DNA of 64,000 nt from Campylobacter_A concisus_Y (GTDB taxonomy: Bacteria > Campylobacterota > Campylobacteria > Campylobacterales > Campylobacteraceae): the NCBI RefSeq assembly GCF_902460415.1, contig NZ_CABPTY010000004.1:76383-140382 (forward strand), written 5' to 3'. The position numbers and the translations under genes were made by a program. How positions within the stretch are numbered: the stretch's first letter is position 1; every line of letters begins with the position of its first letter. The notes beneath the pieces were generated by a model. That model ran no database searches, was not told where the DNA came from, and saw only the letters and a list, made by a program, of their open reading frames with translations. This document shows, piece after piece, positions 33,139 to 42,398 of this stretch.

Positions 33139-36100
33139 ATGAAGAAAAATAAAAAAACAGCACTTATTTCAGCCATCTGCGTAGTTTCACTTTTAGTTAT
33201 TTATACTATTCTTGGATTTTTTGGAGTACCTTATGGCATTAAAAATATCGCTCCAAAGTATCTAAAAGACTACAACGCAACACTTTTTGTAAAAGAGGCT
33301 AAATTTAATCCATTTACCTTTGAGCTAAATGCCACAAATACCGAGCTAAACACTACTTCGCCACTTTTTAGCACAAAGCAAATCGACATCAAGCTAAAGC
33401 CATTTTCTATCTTTAAAAAATTAGTTGAAGTTGATATTTTTAGGCTTCAAGAGCCAAATGTCAAAATTTTACGAGATAAAAATTCAAAATTTAACTTTAG
33501 CAATTTTATAAGCGACGATAACGCAACTACCGAAGATAACAGCACTAGCTCTATAAATTTTGCCTTAAATAACGCAAAAATCATCAAAGGCTCATTTTCA
33601 TATAGCGATCAAAACCTCACAAATCCATTTAACGTAAGCTTTGATGATATAAACTACGAGCTAAACTCTCTAAATACGAAGAAAAATAGTGCAGGTAGCC
33701 ACATCTTTGACTCAAACTCGAGCTTAGCTCACAAGATCGATCTAAATGGCGATATCAAGCTAAACCCCCTAAAAATCGAGGGCAATATCAGCATAAAGAA
33801 CTTTAGTATCGATCCAGTGGCGATTAGCTTTATCGATAATGACACACTAAATCTTAAAAATGCGGTCATAAATTTAGGAATAAATTACGCTTTAATTGCC
33901 GACGAGAACGCTACAAATATAAATTTAAAGGATAGCTTTTTAAATGTAAAATCGCTAAACATAGATGAGGGCAAAAACGAACTAAGCCTTGGTGAGCTAG
34001 AGCTTCCAAAATTTGATCTATCAAGTAAAATAGCAGACAAGATAGATGCTAAATTAGAGTTAAATGCCATAAATTTAAGCGATGTTTCATTTAAAAATGC
34101 AATAACAGCAAGCTTAAAATCACTAAATTTAAACGATATTTCGCTTTTAGCAAATTTAAATGAAAAAAGTGAGCTAAATGCGACAGCTGCACTAAATAGC
34201 ATAAATGCAAATGCCCTAAAAATAGACGAAATCAGTAAAAATTTAGTAAATCTAAAAGATATAAATGCCTCAAATTTAAATGCAAATTTAGCAAATAACA
34301 AAACAGCTCTCACGCTTGAAAAAATAGCGTTTGATGGTATCAATGCTCCACTTAGTAAAAATGCGAATGCAAATGTGACAGGGGCCAAATTCTCAAACAT
34401 TAGCTTTATCCAAGATACTAATAAAAGCCTTGCAACTCTTGATGAGCTTAGTATAAATGGCATAAATTTAAAGGCAAAAAATAAAGAAATTTTAGATATC
34501 GCTGACGTGCTGACAAAAACGATCAAATTTGATATTTTAAATATGGCTTTGAGTGCTGAGAATATCGATGTAAATAGACCAAAATTTAACTCGGAGTTAA
34601 ATGATAGCGGCTTAAGCGCGATAAACCAGCTTGGACTTGGTGAGCAAGAGCCAGCAAAAACAGCCAATCATCGCACTAAAACTAAAAAAGAGAATACATC
34701 AGCTTCAAAAAGCAAAGAGAGTGAGTTTAAATTTGACATAAAAAATATCAATGTAAATAACGCCAATATCGCTTTGACGCATCTTTTTGAAGGCGAGAAG
34801 ATCGCTCATAAATTTGATAATTTGTTTGTAAAAATAGCAAATTTAAGTAGCGATTTTAGTAAGCCATTTGACGCAAAAGTGGATATGAAAAGCTCGCAAA
34901 AGCTAAATTTAGACCTAACCTCAAAGATCAAACTTGAACCACTTGATATAACTGCTAAAATCAAACTTGAAGATAAAAATTTGCCAAAATATTTTGCCTA
35001 CGCAAAGCCATTTTTAGAGGCAGATCTTTCAAGTGGAGAGATGAACGCAGATGCCCAGCTTCACTATACAAAAGATATAAAAGCGGACGCAAAGCTTAGC
35101 GTAAAAGATATTAGATTAGATGATAAAAATAAAGAAAAGCTAATCGCGTTTAAAAGTTTAGATGTAGATAAAATTTCACTTTTTAAAGATAATCTTGAAA
35201 TTACTGGAGTTGCTTTAAATTCACCATTTATCAAGGCTCATCTAAGCAAAGAGCGTGAATTTAATCTAAGCAAAATCGTAAAAGAAGATAAAAGCAAAGC
35301 CCAAAGTGAGCAAAAAACTGAGAGCAAAAAGGCAGCTATTAAAAAAGATGACGAGCTAAATTTTAGTATCAAAAATTTCTCACTTAACAACGGCGAGGTT
35401 GATTTTTCAGATGCGTCACTATTTATGCCATTTGCTACAAAGATTTCAAATCTAAATGGCAAGCTAACCGACATTGATAAAAAACGTCCAAGTTCTGGCG
35501 AGTTCAAAGGCACAGTTGGTAAAAACGGTTTTTCTCAGATTACAGCAAAACTATTTCCTTTTGAGCTAAAGCAAAATACCGATATTAAGCTTGATTTTAA
35601 AGATATCGATCTAATCGATATAACACCATATAGTGGGCAATTTTTGGGTTATAAAATAAAAAAAGGTAAGTTAAATTTAAATCTAAATTATAGCGTTGTT
35701 GATTCAAAACTAAACGGCTCAAATCTTATAAATTTTGACACACTCACACTTGGAGAAAAGGTTGATTCAAAAGATGCTGTAAATTTGCCACTTTCGCTTG
35801 CTATATCGATATTAAGCGATCAAAATAATCAAATAAATATCGACCTACCAGTTGAGGGGAATTTAGACGATCCTGACTTTAAATATGGCGGTGTCATTTG
35901 GGCTGCTGTTAAAAAACTCTTTGCAGACATTACGTTAGCTCCGTTTAGATTTTTGGGTAATGCTCTAGGGCTTGGCGGCAAGGATCTTAGCTCTATTGAT
36001 TTTCTTGCTGGAAGTAGCGAGCTAATAAGCTCAGAAGCACCAAAAATAGCTGATTTTATAAAATTAACTACTGCAAAGCCTATGATGAAACTTAGCATCA

Positions 36101-36447
36101 CGCCTACTTACTCCGAAATAGATGTGCTCTACTTTAAAGAAAAAAAGCTTGATCAAAAGATAAATCAAATAATCGCCTCAAGTGGCAAAGATTATATCAC
36201 TGTGCTAAATTCTCTCGTTCCAAACGCTAAAGATAAAAGCGATAAAGCCTTAAGAGAAGAGGCAATAAAAGCTATCGAAGTGGATAAGGAAAAGCTGGTT
36301 GAGCTAGCAAATGAGCGTGCAAATGCAGTAAAAGAAGCACTCATAAAGGCTGGGCTTGAGACTGGTCGCATAAATGTAAATGATGCAACAAGCTCAGAAC
36401 CTAAGCAAAACACCTATACAAGCGTGCTTATGGGAGTGGCGAACTAA
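33139..36447 (+). CDS. DUF748 / AsmA-like envelope protein
   Basis: The 1102-residue protein has one N-terminal membrane helix (about 8-30), then a long repetitive region rich in Asn, Leu, Lys and Ser with AsmA-like strands. The DUF748 module follows (GKLTDIDKKRPSSGEFKGTVG, about 775-795). The C-terminal region reads VEGNLDDPDFKYGGVIWAAVKKLF, then a lysine-rich tail. Such proteins bridge the periplasm and are linked to phospholipid transport and outer membrane integrity. It is monocistronic, and its stop overlaps the convergent membrane gene by 4 nt. Confidence 0.85.
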   Translation: MKKNKKTALISAICVVSLLVIYTILGFFGVPYGIKNIAPKYLKDYNATLFVKEAKFNPFTFELNATNTELNTTSPLFSTKQIDIKLKPFSIFKKLVEVDIFRLQEPNVKILRDKNSKFNFSNFISDDNATTEDNSTSSINFALNNAKIIKGSFSYSDQNLTNPFNVSFDDINYELNSLNTKKNSAGSHIFDSNSSLAHKIDLNGDIKLNPLKIEGNISIKNFSIDPVAISFIDNDTLNLKNAVINLGINYALIADENATNINLKDSFLNVKSLNIDEGKNELSLGELELPKFDLSSKIADKIDAKLELNAINLSDVSFKNAITASLKSLNLNDISLLANLNEKSELNATAALNSINANALKIDEISKNLVNLKDINASNLNANLANNKTALTLEKIAFDGINAPLSKNANANVTGAKFSNISFIQDTNKSLATLDELSINGINLKAKNKEILDIADVLTKTIKFDILNMALSAENIDVNRPKFNSELNDSGLSAINQLGLGEQEPAKTANHRTKTKKENTSASKSKESEFKFDIKNINVNNANIALTHLFEGEKIAHKFDNLFVKIANLSSDFSKPFDAKVDMKSSQKLNLDLTSKIKLEPLDITAKIKLEDKNLPKYFAYAKPFLEADLSSGEMNADAQLHYTKDIKADAKLSVKDIRLDDKNKEKLIAFKSLDVDKISLFKDNLEITGVALNSPFIKAHLSKEREFNLSKIVKEDKSKAQSEQKTESKKAAIKKDDELNFSIKNFSLNNGEVDFSDASLFMPFATKISNLNGKLTDIDKKRPSSGEFKGTVGKNGFSQITAKLFPFELKQNTDIKLDFKDIDLIDITPYSGQFLGYKIKKGKLNLNLNYSVVDSKLNGSNLINFDTLTLGEKVDSKDAVNLPLSLAISILSDQNNQINIDLPVEGNLDDPDFKYGGVIWAAVKKLFADITLAPFRFLGNALGLGGKDLSSIDFLAGSSELISSEAPKIADFIKLTTAKPMMKLSITPTYSEIDVLYFKEKKLDQKINQIIASSGKDYITVLNSLVPNAKDKSDKALREEAIKAIEVDKEKLVELANERANAVKEALIKAGLETGRINVNDATSSEPKQNTYTSVLMGVAN

Positions 36448-36848
36448 ATTTCATTTATTTCGCTGCTTCTTGCGTTGTAAACAAACCAGCTAAGAAGCAT
36501 GAGCATCATAAATGCGCCAAAGACTAGGCTTGCGTAAAAATATAAGCTAAAGCCTTCACCTAGTAAATTTGCATTGTGAAGAGCGATCATAACGCCAGCA
36601 AGTGAAATTAAATATCCAATTAGCTTGATGATAAAAATTTTTGGATTTACAAGGATGAGTAAAAGCCCGCAAAGCATGACACTAAGGGCTATTTGTAAAT
36701 TTAAAATGTCAGCTTGAGCATTTGAGCCAAATGTCAAAAAACCAAGCAAAAATATGACTAAAAACATCAAAACAGCATAAACTGCCCTGCTTCGTCCAAA
36801 GCTATACATAAAGCAAACAAAGCCTTTGTTATGTTTGTTGTAGTCCAT
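36444..36848 (-). CDS. Hypothetical four-helix membrane protein
   Basis: The 134-residue protein has four hydrophobic segments (about 19-40, 45-65, 72-92, 101-123) and short loops. No motif is recognised. The topology resembles the HdeD/DUF308-type small membrane proteins, but this is weak. It converges on the DUF748 gene with overlapping ends and starts with ATG at 36848. Confidence 0.65.
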   Translation of the reverse strand: MDYNKHNKGFVCFMYSFGRSRAVYAVLMFLVIFLLGFLTFGSNAQADILNLQIALSVMLCGLLLILVNPKIFIIKLIGYLISLAGVMIALHNANLLGEGFSLYFYASLVFGAFMMLMLLSWFVYNARSSEINEI

Positions 36849-36963
36849 TTTTCGCTCCTATGTAACAAGTTCTTGTATTTTAATGCCAAATTCTTAAATA
36901 AAGGCTTTAATCTGAAATTTCACTCATTTTGGCTAATATTTTACATCTTAAAAAGGAGCAACA

Positions 36964-37167
36964 ATGCCTTATGTTAATATCAAAATAGCAGGCCCAGAGC
37001 CGACAAAAGAGCAAAAAGATCAAGTTTTTAAAGAAGTAACCGAGACACTTGTAAGAGTGCTTGGCAAGAAAAAAGAGGCGGTTATGATTTTCATAGAAAC
37101 TCATGATGCTAGCAACATCGGCGTAGGTGGCGAAAGCGTAGAAGATAAGAGAAAGGTGATAAAATGA
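36964..37167 (+). CDS. 4-oxalocrotonate tautomerase family protein
   Basis: The 67-residue protein begins MPYVNIKIAGPEPTKEQKDQ, giving the catalytic Pro after Met processing, and has the EAVMIFIETHDASNIGVGGESV segment of DmpI-like tautomerases. The physiological substrate is unknown. It has an AAGGAG ribosome site and overlaps bcp by 4 nt (ATGA), so the two are co-translated. Confidence 0.9.
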   Translation: MPYVNIKIAGPEPTKEQKDQVFKEVTETLVRVLGKKKEAVMIFIETHDASNIGVGGESVEDKRKVIK

Positions 37168-37661
37168 GCGAATTTAGCAAAGCAGACTTAGAAAGAAAGA
37201 TAACGCTTGAGGTTGGCGATAAAGCGCCAGAGTTTGAAGCGCTAAATCAAGATGGCGTAAAGGTCGCACTAAAGGACTTTATAGGCAAAAACGTAGTGCT
37301 TTACTTCTACCCAAAGGATAACACCCCAGGCTGCACGACTGAGGCTTGCGAATTTAGCGCAAACTACGATCAGTTTATCAAAAATGACACAGTTATCATC
37401 GGCGTTAGCCCAGATAGTGTGAAATCTCACGTTGGCTTTATTGCAAAGCAAAATTTAAAGCACATTCTATTAAGCGATGAGGATAAAGAAATTTCAAAGC
37501 TTTATGGTGTTTGGCAAGTTAAGAAAAACTACGGCAAAGAGTATCTTGGTATCGCAAGAAGCACATTTGTGATCGGCAAAGACGGCAAGATAGCTAAAAT
37601 TTACAAAAGCGTAAAAGCCAAAGACCACGCTGCAAAGGTGCTAGCTGATCTTGTAAAATAA
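37164..37661 (+). CDS. bcp: Peroxiredoxin, Bcp/PrxQ family
   Basis: The 165-residue thiol peroxidase has the peroxidatic Cys in YPKDNTPGCTTEACEFS and the resolving Cys five residues later. GDKAPEFEALNQDG precedes them. It reduces hydrogen peroxide and organic peroxides using thioredoxin. A short N-terminal extension (MSEFSKADLERKI) precedes the usual start, but the coupling to the tautomerase stop supports ATG 37164. Confidence 0.95.
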   Translation: MSEFSKADLERKITLEVGDKAPEFEALNQDGVKVALKDFIGKNVVLYFYPKDNTPGCTTEACEFSANYDQFIKNDTVIIGVSPDSVKSHVGFIAKQNLKHILLSDEDKEISKLYGVWQVKKNYGKEYLGIARSTFVIGKDGKIAKIYKSVKAKDHAAKVLADLVK

Positions 37662-37670
37662 GGAGCAAAG

Positions 37671-38312
37671 ATGAAGCTTATAAAAATGCTAATTTTAAGT
37701 ACATTTTTTGCACTAAATTTATCAGCACTAACTGAAGGCGTGGAGTATCAAACTCTAGCAAAGCCGCTTAATGTGCCTAAAAACTCGGTCGTTAAGGTCT
37801 TTAGCTACGACTGCCCACACTGCTATAAATTTGACCGGACTATCACAAAAAAGCTGATGTCAAAGCTTGAAGATGTGAAATTTATCCCATATCACCTAAG
37901 TACAAAAGGCAAGCTTGGCGAGACCGCGAGTAAAATTTTTGCCGCTCTTATATTGATAGATGAGGCAAATGGCACTGATCTACTAAGCGATGAGTCAAAA
38001 TTTAAGCAAGCAAAATTTGCGATCTATAAAGCAAGACATGATGAGAAAGATGATTTTAATGATGGCAAAGATAAAGAAAAATTTATAAATTTAGCCCTTA
38101 AAGCAGCTCACGTGAGCAAGAACGACTACGAAAAAGCACTAAATAGCGAAAGAGTAAAAGAGCTTTTAGACGCATGGTTCGCCTCTTATGATGTTGCTAG
38201 CATTAGCGGCGTGCCAGCTTTTGTAGTAAGTGGCAAATACTTAATAAATTTAAGCGCAGCTTCATCAATCGATGAGATGGCAAAGATCATACAAGAGCTT
38301 TTAGATAAGTAG
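37671..38312 (+). CDS. DsbA-family thiol:disulfide oxidoreductase
   Basis: The 213-residue protein has a signal peptide (about 1-19, MKLIKMLILSTFFALNLSA) and a thioredoxin fold with the active site FSYDCPHCYKF (CPHC). A helical insertion follows, then the cis-Pro loop SGVPAFVVSGKYLI near 182. It introduces disulfides in periplasmic proteins. It starts 9 nt after bcp with AAGGAG. Paralogues are common in this genus, so I do not assign a numbered symbol. Confidence 0.9.
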   Translation: MKLIKMLILSTFFALNLSALTEGVEYQTLAKPLNVPKNSVVKVFSYDCPHCYKFDRTITKKLMSKLEDVKFIPYHLSTKGKLGETASKIFAALILIDEANGTDLLSDESKFKQAKFAIYKARHDEKDDFNDGKDKEKFINLALKAAHVSKNDYEKALNSERVKELLDAWFASYDVASISGVPAFVVSGKYLINLSAASSIDEMAKIIQELLDK

Positions 38313-38333
38313 TTTTTAGCAGGCAATATCTGC

Positions 38334-38393
38334 AAATTTTGGTCTTAGAAATGTAAATTTAAAGCAATTTTAGATAAACTCAGACCAAAATTT
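38334..38393. promoter_or_regulatory. Inverted repeat between the dsbA-like gene and ilvE
   Basis: Exact 12-base arms AAATTTTGGTCT (38334-38345) and AGACCAAAATTT (38382-38393) are separated by 36 bp, ending 24 bp before ilvE. No T run follows, so it is not a standard terminator. It could be an operator or an RNA leader structure for ilvE. An alternative pairing, cttagaaa with tttctaag, overlaps it. Confidence 0.5.
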
Positions 38394-38417
38394 CTAAGAA
38401 AAAAGAAAGGTTTAACA

Positions 38418-39332
38418 ATGAATGCTTCAGAATTTATCTGGATGGATGGAAAATTAGTTAAATGGGACGATGCAAAAGTACACGTTCTAACTCACTCTTT
38501 GCACTACGCTAATGCCGTATTTGAAGGCACAAGAGCTTATAAAACAAAAAAAGGTCTAGCTATTTTTAGACTTCAAGATCACACAAAAAGGCTTTTAAGA
38601 TCAGCAAAAATGACTGTTTTAAATGTACCTTACACCGAGGAAGAGCTTGAAAAAGCGCAAATAGAGCTTCTTCGCGCAAACAAATATGACGGCAATGTTT
38701 ATATTCGCCCACTTATCTTTTTAGGATACGGCGTAATGGGCGTAGCTCACACAAAAGCACCAGTGCAAACTGCTATCGCCTCATGGGAATGGGGTGCATA
38801 TCTTGGCGATGAAGGTCTAGAAAAAGGCATCAGAGTTAAAATTTCAAGCTTTGCCAAACTCGCACCTGCTGCTCAAATGAACAGAGCAAAAGCTAGCTCA
38901 AACTACCTAAGCTCACAAATGGCAAACTACGAGGCAAAAGAGGCCGGATACGACGAGGCACTACTTCTTGATAGTGAGGGCTTTGTGGCTGAAGGTCCAG
39001 GCGAGTGCTTCTTTATCGTTGAAAATGGCGTTTTAATCACTCCACCAAACGACAACAGCCTACTTAGCATCACTCAAGATACAGTCATAAGACTTGCTCA
39101 TGATCTTGACATTGAAGTAAAAAGGGAGCGCATCACAAGAGATCAGGCATATACAGCTGACGAGGCATTTTTCACAGGTACTGCAGCCGAAGTAACGCCT
39201 ATAAATAGCATAGATAACCGAATCATTGGTAATGGTGCTAGAGGCGAAGTGACAAAGAGACTACAAAAAGCTTATTTTGACGTAGTTTACGGTCTAAATA
39301 AAAAATATGAATCATTTTTAACATATATTTAA
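38418..39332 (+). CDS. ilvE: Branched-chain amino acid aminotransferase
   Basis: The 304-residue fold-type IV PLP enzyme has FIWMDGKLVKWDDAKVHVLTHSLHYANAVFEG at the start; the PLP Lys is in MNRAKASSNYLSSQMA. AEGPGECFFIVENG and TGTAAEVTPI follow. It catalyses the last step of Leu, Ile and Val synthesis. An AAAGG ribosome site precedes it. It appears to have its own leader (see the inverted repeat). Confidence 0.96.
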   Translation: MNASEFIWMDGKLVKWDDAKVHVLTHSLHYANAVFEGTRAYKTKKGLAIFRLQDHTKRLLRSAKMTVLNVPYTEEELEKAQIELLRANKYDGNVYIRPLIFLGYGVMGVAHTKAPVQTAIASWEWGAYLGDEGLEKGIRVKISSFAKLAPAAQMNRAKASSNYLSSQMANYEAKEAGYDEALLLDSEGFVAEGPGECFFIVENGVLITPPNDNSLLSITQDTVIRLAHDLDIEVKRERITRDQAYTADEAFFTGTAAEVTPINSIDNRIIGNGARGEVTKRLQKAYFDVVYGLNKKYESFLTYI

Positions 39333-39349
39333 AAATTTAAAGGAATGAA

Positions 39350-40468
39350 ATGCCCGCTGATTTAAACGATTATTTCAATAAAAAAAGGCCAGGTAATGAC
39401 AACAGAGGTTCTAGTCAAAATAGCGACAAAGAGCCGCCTTTCAAAAAGGACTTTAAAATGCCAAATCTACCAAGTGGTTTTGGTAAATTTGGAGCACTTG
39501 CCTACATTGTAATTGCAATTATTGCTATTTTTGCTATTACTCAGCCATTTAAAGTGATTCACTCAGGTGAAGTTGGTATTAAGTCTACAGCAGGTAAATA
39601 CGAGCCAAATCCTTTGCAACCAGGCTTTCACTTCTTTTTACCTTTTATCCAAGATATCATCATCGTGGACACCAGAGTTAGGATCATAAACTATACTTCT
39701 GGCGAGGATATGGGCGAATCAATGCAAAAATCATATCAAGGCGTTGGTGCTGGAATTTTACGTAAAAATTCTATTTCAGTGCTTGATGCTAGAAATTTGC
39801 CAGTTAGCATTGATATTACTGTACAATACCGTTTAAATCCAGAAAATGCCCCTCAAACTATTGCCTCTTGGGGTCTTAGCTGGGAGAGCAAGATAGTTGA
39901 TCCTGTCGTTCGTGACGTGGTTCGCAGTATCGCTGGTAAATATACAGCAGAAGAGCTTCCAACAAAGAGAAACGATCTAGCAAGACAAATCGATGATGGC
40001 ATAAGAAAAGACATCGACTCTCAGCCAAATAAGCCAGTTGAGCTTTTAACAGTCCAGCTTCGTGAAATCATCTTGCCTTCAAAGGTAAAAGAGCAGATCG
40101 AGCGCGTCCAAATCGCTAAACAAGAGGCTGAGAGAACAAAATACGAAGTAGAAAGAGCAAATCAAGAAGCCTTAAAACAAGCCGCACTTGCTGAAGGTAC
40201 AGCTAAAGCTGCGATCATTGAAGCAAAAGGTAAGGCTGATGCCATTAAAATCGAGGCTGACGCAACTGCGTATGCAAACAAAGAGGTCGCAAAAAGTGTC
40301 GATCAAAATCTACTAAATTTAAAGCAGATCGAGACGCAAAACAAATTTAACGAGGCTCTAAAAGAAAACAAAGATGCTAAAATTTTCTTAACACCTGGCG
40401 GAGCTGTGCCAAATATCTGGCTAGACGCAAAAGATAAAGCAAGAGCTAGCTCAGTAAGCGAGAGATAA
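39350..40468 (+). CDS. Prohibitin/SPFH-domain membrane protein
   Basis: The 372 residues contain a polar N-terminus, one membrane helix (about 42-62, FGALAYIVIAIIAIFAI), and an SPFH domain (VIHSGEVGIKSTAGKYEPNPLQPGFHFFLPF). A long coiled coil follows (about 245-320, ERVQIAKQEAERTKYEVERAN). Bacterial members form ring-like scaffolds that modulate FtsH and membrane microdomains. It starts 17 nt after ilvE and is followed 2 nt later by hisIE. Confidence 0.87.
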   Translation: MPADLNDYFNKKRPGNDNRGSSQNSDKEPPFKKDFKMPNLPSGFGKFGALAYIVIAIIAIFAITQPFKVIHSGEVGIKSTAGKYEPNPLQPGFHFFLPFIQDIIIVDTRVRIINYTSGEDMGESMQKSYQGVGAGILRKNSISVLDARNLPVSIDITVQYRLNPENAPQTIASWGLSWESKIVDPVVRDVVRSIAGKYTAEELPTKRNDLARQIDDGIRKDIDSQPNKPVELLTVQLREIILPSKVKEQIERVQIAKQEAERTKYEVERANQEALKQAALAEGTAKAAIIEAKGKADAIKIEADATAYANKEVAKSVDQNLLNLKQIETQNKFNEALKENKDAKIFLTPGGAVPNIWLDAKDKARASSVSER

Positions 40469-40470
40469 AA

Positions 40471-41205
40471 ATGAATAGCGTAACAAAAAGTATAGACTGG
40501 CAAAAGGTTGGCGGATTGCTTCCAGTAGTTGTTTGCGATCATGCCACAAATGAAGTTTTAATGCTTGCTTACATGAACGAAGAAGCATTAAATTTAAGTC
40601 TATCTAGCCGTTACGCTCACTACTTTTCACGCACCAAAAATAGAATTTGGAAAAAAGGTGAAGAAAGTGGCAATACTCAGGAGATAAAAGCTGCTTTTTT
40701 AGACTGCGACAACGATACTTTGCTTTTAAAAGTGATTCAAAACGGAAGCGCTGCTTGTCACACTGGAGCAAGATCATGCTTTTTTAATGAGATAAATTTA
40801 TATGACGGTAAAATTTTAGATACAAAAGTTGAAGTCAAAAAAATAAATTATGGCGTACTTGACGAGCTTTACCATGTGATAGAAGATAGAAAGCTAAATG
40901 CCAACCCTGAAACTTCATATGTGGCAAGTCTTTTTAAAAAAGGTGAAAATCAAATTTTAAAGAAAGTTGGCGAAGAGGCTGGCGAATTTATAATGGCCGC
41001 AAAAGATCTTAGTTTCGTGGAAAACTCAAAGCAAGATGAGCAAAAAGCAAAAGATGACCTAATCTACGAAGCAGCCGATCTTTGCTTTCATGCACTTGTA
41101 GCACTTTCAGCCCATAATATCCATCCAGATGCTGTAAAAAACGAACTTGCAAGGCGTTTTGGTATGAGCGGCATTGAAGAGAAAAGATCGCGAGATGTTA
41201 AATAG
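40471..41205 (+). CDS. hisIE: Bifunctional phosphoribosyl-AMP cyclohydrolase / phosphoribosyl-ATP pyrophosphatase
   Basis: The 244-residue fusion has the HisI domain first (MLAYMNEEALNLSLSSRYAHYFSRTKNRIWKKGE, with zinc cysteines in LDCDND and SAACHTGARSCFF). The HisE domain follows (SYVASLFKKGENQILKKVGEEAGEFIMA, then DLIYEAADLCFHALVAL). It performs steps 2 and 3 of histidine synthesis. The other his genes are not in this window. Its end overlaps the next gene by 11 nt. Confidence 0.96.
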   Translation: MNSVTKSIDWQKVGGLLPVVVCDHATNEVLMLAYMNEEALNLSLSSRYAHYFSRTKNRIWKKGEESGNTQEIKAAFLDCDNDTLLLKVIQNGSAACHTGARSCFFNEINLYDGKILDTKVEVKKINYGVLDELYHVIEDRKLNANPETSYVASLFKKGENQILKKVGEEAGEFIMAAKDLSFVENSKQDEQKAKDDLIYEAADLCFHALVALSAHNIHPDAVKNELARRFGMSGIEEKRSRDVK

Positions 41206-41725
41206 CATTAAGCACAACTTACTTTTTGTATTGCAAAATGCAAAGCTCATTGATTTTCTAACCTATGGCTGGATATTTTTAGCATTTATACTAATTGTGC
41301 TTTTAGGGATTTTTATAGCGATAAAGTCGTGGTGGCAGATAGGATTTTTATTTATTTTGGCTGCTTTTTTCGGACTTTTTGTAGGTAATTACTACGCAAA
41401 CAAATATATAAATGAAAATTTAAGGCCAGTTAGCATAAGCAAAATAACCACCAAGCAGCTTCAATATGTTGATGCGCTAATGGTTGATTTTAATATTACA
41501 AATAATTCAAATAATACACTTAGTATCTGTAAAATCGAGCTTGACTTCTACCTAAGCTCAAGGCAAAATACGAAAGACTTTTTTAACTCACTTAATCCAT
41601 TTGCTAGAAAAAGAATCATCTTAAACGAGGAATTTTTGCCAAAGCAAAGCATTGAGGTTAAAGAATTTGTCAATGATTTCGCATTTATAGACTACAATAT
41701 CTCTAAAAAAGTGGAGTGTTTTTGA
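41195..41725 (+). CDS. DUF2393-like membrane protein (first of a pair)
   Basis: ATG 41195 is preferred to the TTG at 41174, giving 176 residues. Two membrane helices near the N-terminus (about 20-40 and 45-65) precede a periplasmic domain with an immunoglobulin-like strand pattern (MVDFNITNNSNNTLSICKIELDFYL). This matches DUF2393 proteins. Function is unknown. It overlaps hisIE by 11 nt and the next paralogue by 1 nt. Confidence 0.7.
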   Translation: MLNSIKHNLLFVLQNAKLIDFLTYGWIFLAFILIVLLGIFIAIKSWWQIGFLFILAAFFGLFVGNYYANKYINENLRPVSISKITTKQLQYVDALMVDFNITNNSNNTLSICKIELDFYLSSRQNTKDFFNSLNPFARKRIILNEEFLPKQSIEVKEFVNDFAFIDYNISKKVECF

Positions 41726-42276
41726 TGAGCTCAGCATATTTTACGATCGTTCATATTATCGTTCTTTTTGCGATTGCTCTGCTTTCTATTTTATTTCTTG
41801 TTCTCTCACTTAGAGCTGAGCGAAAGTTATTTTTATCACTATTTTTTACAAACATTCTAGTCTCAACCACACTTGCTGTTTTTTTGATGCTAGTGCTTGA
41901 CAAATATACAAAAAAAGGCATGCTTGAAAATGTAAAAAGTGAGCGAATTTTGCGAAACGAGAGTATCGTTTTTAAAGGGCAAGTGAGAAATATTGGTAAA
42001 TTTACAATTAGCAACTGCACGCTGACAGTCAAACTAATCAATCAACCGCTAAATAAAAATGACCTTGGTGGGGAAGCATTTTTTAAGCCAAGTGGGCTTT
42101 CATTTTTCTCATGGGTTCTTGGCACAGATAAGGACGAGAGGCCAAATACAGTTGAATATAAATTTGATGTAGCCAAAAATTTACCAAAGCAAAAAAGCAC
42201 ACCATTTACCGTATATATGCCATATCCGCCTTACTTTAAAAACGGCATGAATATCACAAAACTAAATTGCTACTAA
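41725..42276 (+). CDS. DUF2393-like membrane protein (second of a pair)
   Basis: The start at ATG 41725 overlaps the previous stop (TGATG) with GGAG 8 nt upstream; a GTG at 41716 is unlikely. The 183-residue protein has two N-terminal helices and the same extracytoplasmic strand pattern as its neighbour (SIVFKGQVRNIGKFTISNCTLTVKL), suggesting a tandem duplication. Function is unknown. It ends a plus-strand run starting at ilvE. Confidence 0.7.
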   Translation: MSSAYFTIVHIIVLFAIALLSILFLVLSLRAERKLFLSLFFTNILVSTTLAVFLMLVLDKYTKKGMLENVKSERILRNESIVFKGQVRNIGKFTISNCTLTVKLINQPLNKNDLGGEAFFKPSGLSFFSWVLGTDKDERPNTVEYKFDVAKNLPKQKSTPFTVYMPYPPYFKNGMNITKLNCY

Positions 42277-42398
42277 GTCAAATTTAAAGCAAATTTTTAC
42301 AAATTTCATAGGATAAAACGCTAAGTCTTAGTTTGATTTTAGATTAAATTTTATCTTTTTTAGTATCTGTACTGAACACTAATTTCTAAGTTAAAGAT

